Assembly (NCBI RefSeq): GCF_963455315.2
Contig: NC_083318.1
Coordinates: 132,798,153-132,862,152, forward strand
Reading direction: 5' to 3'
Length of the DNA: 64,000 nt
DNA from: Globicephala melas
Taxonomy: Eukaryota; Chordata; Mammalia; Artiodactyla; Delphinidae
Shown: positions 22,525-31,763 of the stretch, one piece after another
How the letters are laid out: each line of letters opens with the position of its first letter
How positions within the stretch are numbered: position 1 is the stretch's first letter
Program-made: the position numbers and the translations under genes
Notes under the pieces: model-generated
Told to the model about the DNA's origin: nothing
Database searches by the model: none
The model's input: the letters and a program-made list of their open reading frames with translations, nothing else

Positions 22525-22800
22525 ATCTTGGACCTAGTTGGTTCTACCCAGTTTTTGTCATGTCCTCAACAGCTATGTCATTCTTTTAAAGGATGTACCC
22601 TATCCCATTCCCTCCTGTTTCAATTTAGCATATGCTAATGTATCACAATGAGCATATAATGAGGCTCAAAGTCTACTGGAAGTTGAATCTTCAGCCATCT
22701 TGGGCCCAGTAGGTTCTAACCAGTTTTTGTTGTATGCTCAATGGCTATGTCATTCTTATAAAGGTTGTGCCCTGCCCCCTTCCCTCCTGTCTCATTTTGA
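22525..22800. repeat. Degenerate tandem duplication inside the LTR cluster
   Basis: TTCTACCCAGTTTTTGTCATGTCCTCAACAGCTATGTCATTCTT..CCTATCCCATTCCCTCCTGTTTC at 22541 is repeated as TTCTAACCAGTTTTTGTTGTATGCTCAATGGC at 22711. Between them, GCTAATGTATCACAATGAGC matches a copy near 21895. Confidence 0.7.
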
Positions 22801-23079
22801 TACAATTATTTTTAGAATAAAAAATATTCTGCTTAAATATGACAATAAACAAAAGAAAGAGTTTTATTTTATGCAGATACTTTTTTCTCTTTAAAAGATA
22901 AGTAAACGGAATAATTTTTAAAAGTCCTTGAAAGGAGAGGAAAGAAAATTGGGAGGAATGAAGCCAAACTTTGTTGAATTAAGTATGAGTTGTACAAACA
23001 GAGAAATACACAGATCTCTGGTTAAGTAAGCTGAAGTGGTGATCACTACACTGATCTGCCTCAGTGCAAAAAGTGAGGC
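22801..23079. other. AT-rich gap between LTR copies
   Basis: No feature recognised. It may be decayed ERV-derived sequence. Confidence 0.3.
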
Positions 23080-23395
23080 CAAGGGCTAAGCAAGGAGAAT
23101 GGGTGGCTTGTGCTCAAAAAACACAAACTCCCTGATGGTTTTCCAAGAGTTTTTATAGGCAAAATTTGGGGTGAGGGCTGCAGGGTGTGTGACTTTCTCC
23201 TGTTTGCTTGGTGGTGAGGTAACAGAGCAGTGCTCCAGGAATCTACTGCTCAGCTGGAAGTTACCATCCTCCCCTTGGGTTGAGGCCTTAGTTCCTACAG
23301 AAGAACTCAAAGATAGAGTTATGTATATTCCTTCAGGAGGAACCAGGACTGTGCACCCATGGCTGCATTTTTTCTTTTTTTAATAAATTTATTAT

Positions 23396-23426
<31 letters not shown>

Positions 23427-23885
23427 TGGGCTGTGTTGGGTCTTCGTTGCTGTGCGTGGGCTTTCTCTAGTTGCGGCGAGCAGGGGCTACTTTTTATTGC
23501 CGTGCGCGGGCTTCTCGTTGCAGTGGCTTCTCTTGTTGTGGAGCATGGGCTCTAGGCATGTGGGCTTCAGTAGTTGTGGCTCGTGGGCTCAGTAGTTGTG
23601 GCTCACGGGCTCAGTAGTTGTGGCTCACGGGCTCTAGAGTGCGCAGGCTTCAGTAGTTGTGGCTCACGGGTTTAGTTGCTCCACGGTACGTGGGGTCTTC
23701 CCAGACCAGGGCTCGAACCCATGTCTCCTGCATTGGCAGGTGGATTCTTAACCACTGCACCACCAGGGAAGTCCCTGCACTACTGTTTCTTGACTGTTCC
23801 TCCTTTGTTTTAGCATTCTCTCACTTCCCTGATTAGCAGCTATTTGAATCTGCCCTTTGGTACTCAGGGAAAGTCTAGGATGCTG
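23080..23885 (-). mobile_element. ERV LTR copy D, antisense, split by a SINE
   Basis: It matches copy C from CTTGGTGGTGAGGTAACAG through AGGAACCAGGACTGTGCACCCATGGCTGCA, is broken by the SINE at 23,370-23,775, and resumes CTGCACTACTGTTTCTTGACTG. Confidence 0.6.
23370..23775 (-). mobile_element. CHR-type SINE, antisense, with internal amplification
   Basis: The reverse-complement SINE runs from a T-rich tail to CACCAGGGAAGTCCC. At 406 bp it is longer than the other copies because a GTAGTTGTGGCTCACGGGCT-type unit is repeated about four times at 23,566-23,670. Confidence 0.9.
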
Positions 23886-24114
23886 AAGCCTTTTTTCCTA
23901 CAAACAAGAAACGGGGGACACAGAAAGGATTTGTACCCAGGGAGAGCCCACAGGGTCCTGCTTGATTTCAAAGGCGTAAACCCATGAACCAGAAATTTTT
24001 CTTCATTTTTCAGTTGCAGGTCAGGAAACTATTTTTAATTTCACGTTATATAATTTGTAGCTTTAATAAATAGTTTAAAACTTCTCTTATATCCTAGTGC
24101 TTAAGAGCATATTT
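23886..24114. other. Intergenic, no feature seen
   Basis: AT-rich, no recognisable element. Confidence 0.4.
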
Positions 24115-24275
24115 TGGAAGGCGCTTGGCTTTGTATTCCAAGTACTACTATTAATTTACTAGCTGTATGTAGCTAATGTTACTCTCATTTTCTTAGTTCC
24201 TGTTTCCTCATCTAAAAACGGGCAAAATGATACTTAATCCCATAAGGTTTTGGGGAAATCACTTTGCAGAGGCGG
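24115..24275 (+). repeat. MIR-like remnant
   Basis: TTACTAGCTGTATGTAGCTAATGTTACTCTCA, TTTCCTCATCTAAAAACGGGCAAAATGATAC and CCATAAGGTTTTGGGGAAATC follow the MIR core order. Confidence 0.65.
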
Positions 24276-25344
24276 AACCCCTTCTTTTCTCCCTTCTTCT
24301 GTCCCATCCTTACTAACAAGTGCACTTTAAATTAAACCTAGATAATTAAAAAAAAAGAAAGAGGGCTCAAACACTTTAAAAACAGAACGCCAAAAATTAC
24401 AATATGAATAACAGTCATCTAAAGTCTTATCACAGGAAAAGAGAGTTTAACAGAAAACACAATTTTTAAAAACAGATTGCAAGTTTAGAACTTTTTTTCA
24501 TTTTTCAAAGCTAATATTATTAAAAGATTTTTCCAAATGCTGAAAAATGAGAAATATTTTTGTTTTGGTTTACTTATAGTATTTGAACTTTTCATGACAC
24601 TTGTGGCTCAGTTTATACAAGTCATATTTAGTTAAGCATAACTATATCAGTTATGAAATACAAAAGCTTCCTTCCTTTGGAAGGAAGAAAATAGTGGGCA
24701 AACTGACCTACTAACACATCATCACAGGAAACATTACATTAAAAATAGAAAAACAGAAATGGCTATATACCAAAATATTCTTTGCTCTTAACACCAAGTT
24801 AAAGACTTTGAAGAATATTATATGGCCACTTCCATAGCAACTGCCACAGAACAGTTGATATAAGGTATCATAAGAACTTGCAAAAATAGAGTAATGTGAT
24901 AATCCTGAAAGTGTACAGTCAGGAGATGGTGTAGGTAGTTCTTGTGGATTCTTCGTGTACAATCAGATGACAAATTTCCAGAGGAGGTTGATAGGACTTT
25001 TCTGCAGAGCAGCTGACAGGGGCCAGAGCCTCAAATTATCAACCACACTGTCTCTTACCAAGACTCATTGGAATCCAATTATATGATTTTATAGTAGGAT
25101 GAGAGCTTAGATATAAAATGAAGCTGGGGCTAGAATCCGGTGTTCTTTCCTTGATCACTCTGGCCAGGTGGAAGCCAAGAATGGAAGGTGAAATATAGAT
25201 CTGGAGTTTAGGGAGTGAAGTCATTTGTTGAAGTGAGAACAAAGGGAAGAAACAGAGGGTTGGAATTCAGGCTCTAATGTGTTAAAACAAGGCTATAGTT
25301 ACTGATAGGACTAGAATTACCAATTTTTATCTTTTTCCTTAGGC
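24276..25344. other. Intergenic, no feature seen
   Basis: AT-rich DNA. Nothing resembles an exon or RNA gene. Confidence 0.4.
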
Positions 25345-26126
25345 TCTGACATGGCTCAGCTCATCCTGTACTTATCTAAAAGCTTGATATTTTGCTCATT
25401 GTCCTTTTTCTTTTCAAAAATGATGTTAAAAATGGTGTTACTTGTCTTGACTACTGAGGTTTTGGGCACACCCTTAAATTTTGTGCCCACTTATTCTAGT
25501 ACTGGCACCAGGAGAGTGAAAATGATGAAGGGACCAAAGCTCTCACTGATTTCATGGAGTTTGGAAGGGACTGAGCCAAGAAAGAAGGGATCAACATTTA
25601 CGTCTCTTCTTTGGTCCACTACTCTGTATCTGCTCACTTCACTGACTCACCCATGACTCCAAATTGAGGTGGCACCGTTACTTCTGATACCCTTAGCTAT
25701 CTTGATTAAACTATATAAACTTTCTTTTCCTTTGTGTTCTGAAAATGTTAGAAATTGCAAAGAACTTTTAATAGAAAAATAATAAAACAAACACCAAATC
25801 ACAGAGAAGGTAAAGTTTAAAGTACACATATTTGACACTCCTCTGGTCTCACCCTTCACCTTGCCAGTGAATAAAACATGGCTCCACTGCCATGGACTTA
25901 TGCTGGTGTGCCACTTTCAACATACATGCCACTGGTTATTGAGTTTTTAAATAAATTTTGCGAGAATCTTTGCCTTTCCTCTGATAATCTTGAATTAGGT
26001 AAAAGATCTGCACTGGCAGGTATGATCAGTCTTAAATGCCCCAATGAAAAGGAACAATTGAAAAAGAGACAAGTACAGGAACATTTCTACCATGCTGTGC
26101 TCAATACTCTGAACTTACACAAGTAA
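25345..26126 (+). other. Unidentified open segments, possible retrocopy or exons
   Basis: An ORF of 82 codons at 25,878-26,126 has a varied, protein-like composition (for example EFLNKFCENLCLSSD and QEHFYHAVLNTLNLHK). An ORF of 101 codons lies upstream at 25,351, after a splice-acceptor-like TTTTTATCTTTTTCCTTAG. I do not recognise either protein, the two are in different frames, and there is no clear poly-A tail or start context. It could be a decayed retrocopy of an unidentified gene or chance. Confidence 0.2.
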
Positions 26127-26240
26127 GGACAACTAGACACTCAAATCACTGAGTGTTTTATTGAACAATTACTGAAGTTGTATGAGCAGAAATCTATAAC
26201 CATTTAATTACGGCTGGTTTTTAACTTTTTCTGTGAAAAA

Positions 26241-26294
26241 GTTAGGCTTGTATTCCATGAGATGCAAAAGTGTAGGCTTGTATTCCATGAGATG
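26241..26294. repeat. Two direct copies of a 22-bp unit
   Basis: TAGGCTTGTATTCCATGAGATG occurs at about 26,243 and 26,273, spaced 30 bp apart. Confidence 0.95.
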
Positions 26295-27035
26295 TATCTG
26301 AGCTGTATGAATCTTTTCTTTTTTTTGTACAAATTATATAAATAAGTACATATGTGTTTTCAACAAATGTAATTGTTAATAGCTATGTTTCTACTTAAAT
26401 GCACTTGTGCAAAGGAATTATAATTCGTCTAGAAAACCATTCAGAGTTCCCCCCAAATATCCAATTTAAATAATGAAATAACACATATCATAAAACATCT
26501 TTTGTTTGTGTGTAAATTTAATTACAGTACTTTTATAAGCACCTTCCATCCCCCCAAAACACTGTTAACAAGTTAGCTATGAAAGGGAGACAAACTTTCA
26601 TGTATCAGAATTTATATTTCAAATTCTTTATATATAAATCTCAATTTTTTATTTTGGCAAAATCGGGATTAAAGGTTTATGGCTTCTCCCACTCTAGAAT
26701 GTTTACAAAGTAAAATTTCTAGTCAAGATATGAATATGTAAATCTCATATCTAGCGTTAACTTACAGTAAAATAATTAAAACTTTATGGCAGTGAGCTAA
26801 CAGTCTTTGAATAAATACAAATTAGGAGCATATTTAACAACTTGAGAACAACTAATTATCAGTACAATTCAGACTGAGGATAATGTCCTTCTTTGGTAAT
26901 CATATCCTTAAATTCCCTCTGAGTTTTTATTTACATGTCTCACCACCACACCCAAATAAAGCCTAGCAGAATGATGAGCACTCAGATATTGGAGACATCA
27001 CTCTGCTTGAGACTTTATTGGCATAAGTGTATTTT
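26295..27035. other. Intergenic, no feature seen
   Basis: AT-rich DNA without recognisable exons, RNA genes or repeats. Confidence 0.4.
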
Positions 27036-27245
27036 TTTTTTTTTTTTTTTTTTTGCGGTACGCAGGCCTCTCAGTGTGTGGCCTCTCCTGTTGCCGAGCA
27101 CAGGCTCCGGACGCGCAGGCTCAGCGGCCATGGCTCACGGGCCCAGCCGCTCCGCGGCATGTGGGATCTTCCCGGACCGGGGCACGAACCCGTGTCCCCT
27201 GCATCAGCAGGTGGACTCTCAACCACTGCGCCACCAGGGAAGCCC
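27036..27245 (-). mobile_element. CHR-type SINE, antisense
   Basis: A T-run and GCGGTACGCAGGCCTCTCAG lead to CGCCACCAGGGAAGCCC. It is flanked by AGTGTATTTT at 27,026 and 27,246, a target duplication. Confidence 0.93.
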
Positions 27246-27255
27246 AGTGTATTTT

Positions 27256-28437
27256 AAATTTCAATTTTAAGTTGGCCTTTCTAAGAAGCTGTCTATACAG
27301 ATGAATGAAGGGCATAAAACAGAACTTCAAAAGAAATCAGACATTGGCTTCTTATGATGACATGTTGAAAAATAGGTTCAGAAATAAACATTTCAGCTGT
27401 AATATAAACTGAACTACCATTAGTATTTCAGACTTTATTTTACAACTATAAAGGGATATTATTCAAAGTAAAAAGTACGTTCATAAACATTAAAGCCTAT
27501 TATATAACATTGGTAGCAGTTAATAGCTTCTTTCTTAGTCTCTCTATATAAATAATCAATGAACGAATAATTTTCTCCCTATTCTGCAAAGCCAAATAGC
27601 CAATGCAACTGATTTCAGATTTAGGATTTTTTTTTACAATCACTCAAACATATAAAAAGTAATTTTAATACCTTCGGAAAATTATAAGAATATGAAAGGA
27701 CAATTTTAAACTCCTACACTTTTTACTGTTAGAGAGTTCTAAGACATTAAAGAGTTTTTCTTCTTAAACCAGGTAAGAATAATAATGTGCAGAAAAAGAT
27801 AAGAGAATTTTGTTATGCAAGCAAATAATTATACTTCAGACTGGAATTGCTTTTGAATTTATTCTCTCTCTAAAGAGAAACCAGAAAGAAGAGAATCGTG
27901 TGAAACTAATAAGCCATCCCATTGCTTTCAAACAATTCCTTTTCAAACAGAAACTTCTAATCAATCACACTATTACGTGGGTGGGTATCTTTTCCTTCAC
28001 TCCTCTTCTGGTAGATCTGGAGAAGTTAGAGAAGATCTAGATTTGGAAGCAAAGGAGAAAGAAACACATAATAAGAAATGCTATCCAGCAGACCAATTTA
28101 CTCATGCTTAATTTCTTTTTATAGCCGATGAATTATGAAAAGTTACCATGGTTTTTCAGTGCTGAAAGCAACTTCATATTTTCTTACCTTTCAATATAAA
28201 TACAGCACTGTATTTGTTTAAAAGTCTGAATTTATGCTATTAAGGAGGTTTTACATTAAATTATTTTTCATCTAATAATCTTGATTTGCTCAGTGACCCA
28301 CATTGGTACTCTCAACTATTTTTTTTAAATATTATGGACATTGATTTCTGATATTTATACCAGCTAAGAAGGTTATTTGGAGCAGGTTAAAGAAAGATAT
28401 CAGAACCAAAATCTTACTTTGGGGTATTTTATTTAAC
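27256..28437. other. Intergenic, no feature seen
   Basis: AT-rich DNA. The 76-codon ORF at 27,810 is lysine-rich and not recognised. Confidence 0.4.
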
Positions 28438-28800
28438 AAACAGAATGGTCCCAGAGAAAGACAAATACTGTATGATATCACTTATATGTGGAATCTAAAA
28501 AATACAACAAACTAGTGAATGTAACAGAAAAGAAACAGACTCACAGATATAGAGTACAAACTAGTGATTACCTTTAGGGACAGGGAAACGGGAGGGGCAA
28601 GATTGGGGTAGGGGATTAAGAAGTACAAACTATTATATATAAAATAAACTACAATGATATATTGTACAACACAGGGAGTATAACCAATATTTTATAACTA
28701 TAAATGGAGTATAAACTTTCAAAATTGTGAATCACTATATTGCACACCTGTAACTTATGTAATATTGTCCATTAACTATACTTCAGTTTTTTAAAATTGT
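28438..28800 (+). mobile_element. Older L1 3' end
   Basis: AGAGAAAGACAAATACTGTATGATATCACTTATATGTGGAATC, then AAACAGACTCACAGATATAGAG, ACACAGGGAGTATAACC and TTAACTATACTTCAG: the ORF2 end and 3' UTR of an L1. Confidence 0.8.
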
Positions 28801-28964
28801 TCTCAGGATTCTTAATACTACAAGACCATTTAATAATTAGTAGTTAGCAATACATTTTAAATATATGGTAGGGAAAAATATAACTAATTTTCACTTAAGA
28901 GGATCATGGATATTTTACAGGAAGAGAATTACTGGTGCCAGGGTTTCTCTAGGCAGTATAAATT

Positions 28965-29042
28965 TTTTAAAATTTATTTCCAGCTTTAATAGAGATATAA
29001 TTGACATATAACAACATTGTGTAAGTTTAAAGTGTGAACTTT
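28965..29042 (-). mobile_element. Short L1-like fragment
   Basis: TTTCCAGCTTTAATAGAGATATAATTGACATATAACAACATTGTG resembles the reverse of an old L1 3' tip. It runs straight into the palindrome. Confidence 0.5.
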
Positions 29043-29088
29043 AACTTAAGGGATCCCTTAAGTGATCACTTAAGGGATCCCTTAAGTT
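29043..29088. repeat. Perfect 46-bp palindrome with no spacer
   Basis: Two copies of a 20-bp unit that is itself palindromic (ACTTAAGGGATCCCTTAAGT) are separated by GATC and extended by one matching base on each side. The whole is a perfect inverted repeat centred on TGATCA at 29,063-29,068. Confidence 0.98.
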
Positions 29089-29616
29089 CCAACACATTCT
29101 AACAAATCTGCACTTTTACTGCCCACTCCCGCAACATTTTTGACCTCACATTTTACATAACATCATACTTAACGGTGAAAGACTGAATGCTTTCCATCTA
29201 AGATCAGGAATAAGACAAGGATGTCTGTTCTCACCACTTCTATTCAACATTGCACCAGACTAGTTAGGGCGATTAGACAAGGAAAAGAAAAGGCATCCAG
29301 ATTAGAAATGAAGAAGTAAAACTACATCTATTTGCAGATGACATGAGCTCATACATAGCAAATCCTAAGGGACCTACTAAAATCTATGAGAATTAATAAT
29401 TTCATTAAGGTTATAGGATATAAGGTCGATAAGCAAAAATCAATTACAGTTCTATATATTAGCAATGAATAATTCAAAAATATAAATTAAGAAAATTCCA
29501 CTTACAATAGCACCAAAAGAATAAAATATCAGGAGTAAGCTAAACAAAAGAGGTATAAAAATTGTATTCTAAAAAATTATAAAATGTTGAGATAAACTAA
29601 GTTAGATCTGATTACA

Positions 29617-29835
29617 GTTGACCCTTGAACAACGTGGCGATTAGGGGCACTGACCCTTCACACAGTTGAAAATCTGCGTATAACCTTACAGTTGGCCCTC
29701 TGTATCTGTGGTTCTACATCCACAGATTCAATCAACCATGGATTGTGTAGGACTGTGGCACTTACTTAGTGAAAAAACATCCACGTAAGTGGACCTACAC
29801 AGTGCAAACCCATGTTGCTCAAGGGTCCATGTTCA
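29617..29835. mobile_element. Tigger-like MITE inside the L1
   Basis: CAGTTGACCCTTGAACAACGTGG at one end and GTTGCTCAAGGGTCC at the other are the terminal inverted repeats of a mammalian Tigger-family MITE. The interior is degenerate and codes for nothing. Confidence 0.65.
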
Positions 29836-30459
29836 TGTATTGAAAAACATAATTGTGAAGATAGCAATACTTCCCACATTGATCTACAGATTAAAGATAA
29901 TGCTATCCAAGTCACAGCTGCCACTTTGCAGAAACTGACAAGCTGATATTAAAATTCATATGGAAATTCAAGGAACCAGAATAACCAAAACAATCTTGAA
30001 CTACAAAATTGGAGAACTCACACATCCTGATTTAAAAACTTGCTATAATAATGCAATCATCAATAGAATTATTATAGGATTAGTTCAAGGATTGACATTA
30101 TATCAATGAAATAGAACTGAGAGTCCAGAAATAAACCCTTACATTAGTGGTCAACAGATTTTTGACAGTAGTGCCAAGGTAATTCAGTGGGGGAAAGAAC
30201 AGTAATTTCAACAAATTGTGCTAGAACAATTGGATATCCATATGCAAAAGAAGTTGGACTCCTTCCTCACACCATACACAAAATTTAACTCAAAACGGAT
30301 CATAGACATAAATGTAAGATACAAAACTATAAAACTTTTAGAAGAAAATATAAATGTAAATATACGTGACCTTGGATTAGTCAATGGTGTTTTAACATAT
30401 AAAGTACAAGCAACCAAAGAAAAAATAGACAAACTGGACTTTAACAAAACTAAAAACTT

Positions 30460-30687
30460 AGGCTTCCCTGGTGGTGCAGTGGTTGAGAGTCCACCTGCTG
30501 ATGCAGGGAATACGGGTTCGTGCCCCCGTCTGGGAAGATCCCACATGCTGCAGAGCGGCTGGGCCCGTGAGCCATGGCCGCTGAGCCTGCACGTCCGGAG
30601 GCTGTGCTCCGCAACGGGAGAGGCCACAACAGTGAGAGGCCCAGGTACTGCAAAAAAAAAACAAAATAAAACAAAACAAAACAAAAA
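30460..30687 (+). mobile_element. CHR-type SINE
   Basis: It runs from GGCTTCCCTGGTGGTGCAGT to GAGAGGCCCAGGTACTGC with an ACAAAATAAAACAAAAC tail. The L1 target AACTAAAAACTT appears on both sides (about 30,448 and 30,688). Confidence 0.93.
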
Positions 30688-31225
30688 ACTAAAAACTTTT
30701 GTTCTCAAAGGACAACACCAAGAAAGTGAAAGGACAATCAATAGAATGGAAGAAACTAATTTGCAAATCATATATCTGATGAGGGCCATGTATTCAAAAT
30801 ATATAAAGAATTTTTACAACTTGACAATAAAAAGACAAGTCAATTAAAAAACATGGGCAAAGGATTTGGATCGCTGTTTCTCCATAGAAGATAGACAAAT
30901 GGCCAGTGGATACATGAAAAGATGCTCTACATTGTTAGTCATTAGGGAAATGTAAATCAAAATCACGAGATACCACTTCACATGCACTAGCATGGCTATA
31001 ATAACAGGTACTGGTGAGAATGTAGAGAAATTGCAACACATATATTGTTGTTAGGAATGTAAATTGCTGTAACCACTGTAGAAAATAGTTTGGCAGTTCC
31101 TCAATAAGTCAAACACAGAGTAACTATATAATGCAGCAGTTTCACTCTTGGGTATACACCCAAGAGAACTGAAAAGATGTTCAAACAAAAACTCGTACAT
31201 GAACGTTCAGAACAGAATTATTCTT

Positions 31226-31550
31226 CCCTCCTTTAGACAACGAATCATCCCAAATTGAGGAGGTGGACTTTAGAGCAAGATTTATTATTTTTTCCCCTTT
31301 TCCTCTTTTTGTGAGTGTGTATGTGTATGCTTCTGTGTGAGATTTTGTCTGTATAGCTTTGCTTCCACCATTTGTCCTAAGGCCCTATACGTCCGTTTTT
31401 GTTTTTTAATTTTTTTTCTTAATAATTATTTTTAATTTAATAACTTTATTGTATTTTACTCTATTTTATTTTACTTTATCTTCTTTCTTTCTTTCTTTTT
31501 TCCTTCCTTCCCTCCTTCCCTCCTTCCTTCCTTCCTCCCACCGTCCCTCC
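31226..31550. mobile_element. Insertion with 13-bp target duplication, L1-5'UTR-like
   Basis: CAGAATTATTCTT at 31,213-31,225 is repeated at 31,551-31,563, flanking about 325 bp. The insert contains TTTTGTGAGTGTGTATGTGTATGCTTCTG and CTTCCACCATTTGTCC, which look like ruminant/cetacean L1 5' UTR, and ends in a long CTTCCTT pyrimidine tract (31,485-31,550). Confidence 0.6.
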
Positions 31551-31563
31551 CAGAATTATTCTT

Positions 31564-31665
31564 AATAGCCAAATACCCATGGTGGCTTACTCCCTTGCCA
31601 TAGCGAGCTCTGAATAAATAGGCTTTGCTTGTTCTCACTGAGATGATCTTCCTTTTTTCCTGCAG
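31564..31665 (+). mobile_element. Possible LTR end fragment
   Basis: TTACTCCCTTGCCATAGCGAG, then CTGAATAAATAGGCTTTGCTTGTTCTCACTG has an AATAAA and the R-U5 look of an LTR ending near 31,664. It follows the remaining TAATAGCC of the L1. Confidence 0.35.
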
Positions 31666-31763
31666 AGTATTACCACTCCGCGTGAAGAGGGAACGGAGGC
31701 CAAAGGAATGGCTGAAACGGAGCAGGAGAGAGTAGAGAAACTCCGCCGTGCAAGTCTTTCCAG
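31666..31763 (+). other. Exon-like 98-bp segment, unidentified
   Basis: A strong acceptor (CTTCCTTTTTTCCTGCAG) precedes and a consensus donor (TTCCAG then GTAAGA) follows. One frame is open throughout and reads SITTPREEGTEAKGMAETEQ then ERVEKLRRASLS. I do not recognise the protein. It may be an exon of an unknown gene or non-coding RNA, or LTR-adjacent sequence that happens to look spliced. Confidence 0.3.

Larger units (their letters stand above)
29155..31225 (+). mobile_element. Broken L1 ORF2 (reverse transcriptase to C-terminus)
   Basis: It starts near the ORF2 motifs for ILNGERLNAFHLRSGIRQG and the catalytic-site region (LHLFADDM), with many stops and indels, and continues through the late ORF2 text to TTCAGAACAGAATTATTCTT. 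It is interrupted by a Tigger-like MITE (29.6 kb), a CHR SINE (30.46 kb) and a further insertion at 31,226. It is an inactive fossil. Confidence 0.85.

Noticed and set aside
30218..30847. 209-codon plus-strand ORF
   Set aside because: It runs from decayed L1 ORF2 into a CHR SINE and out again, so it is a chimera of repeats and not a gene.
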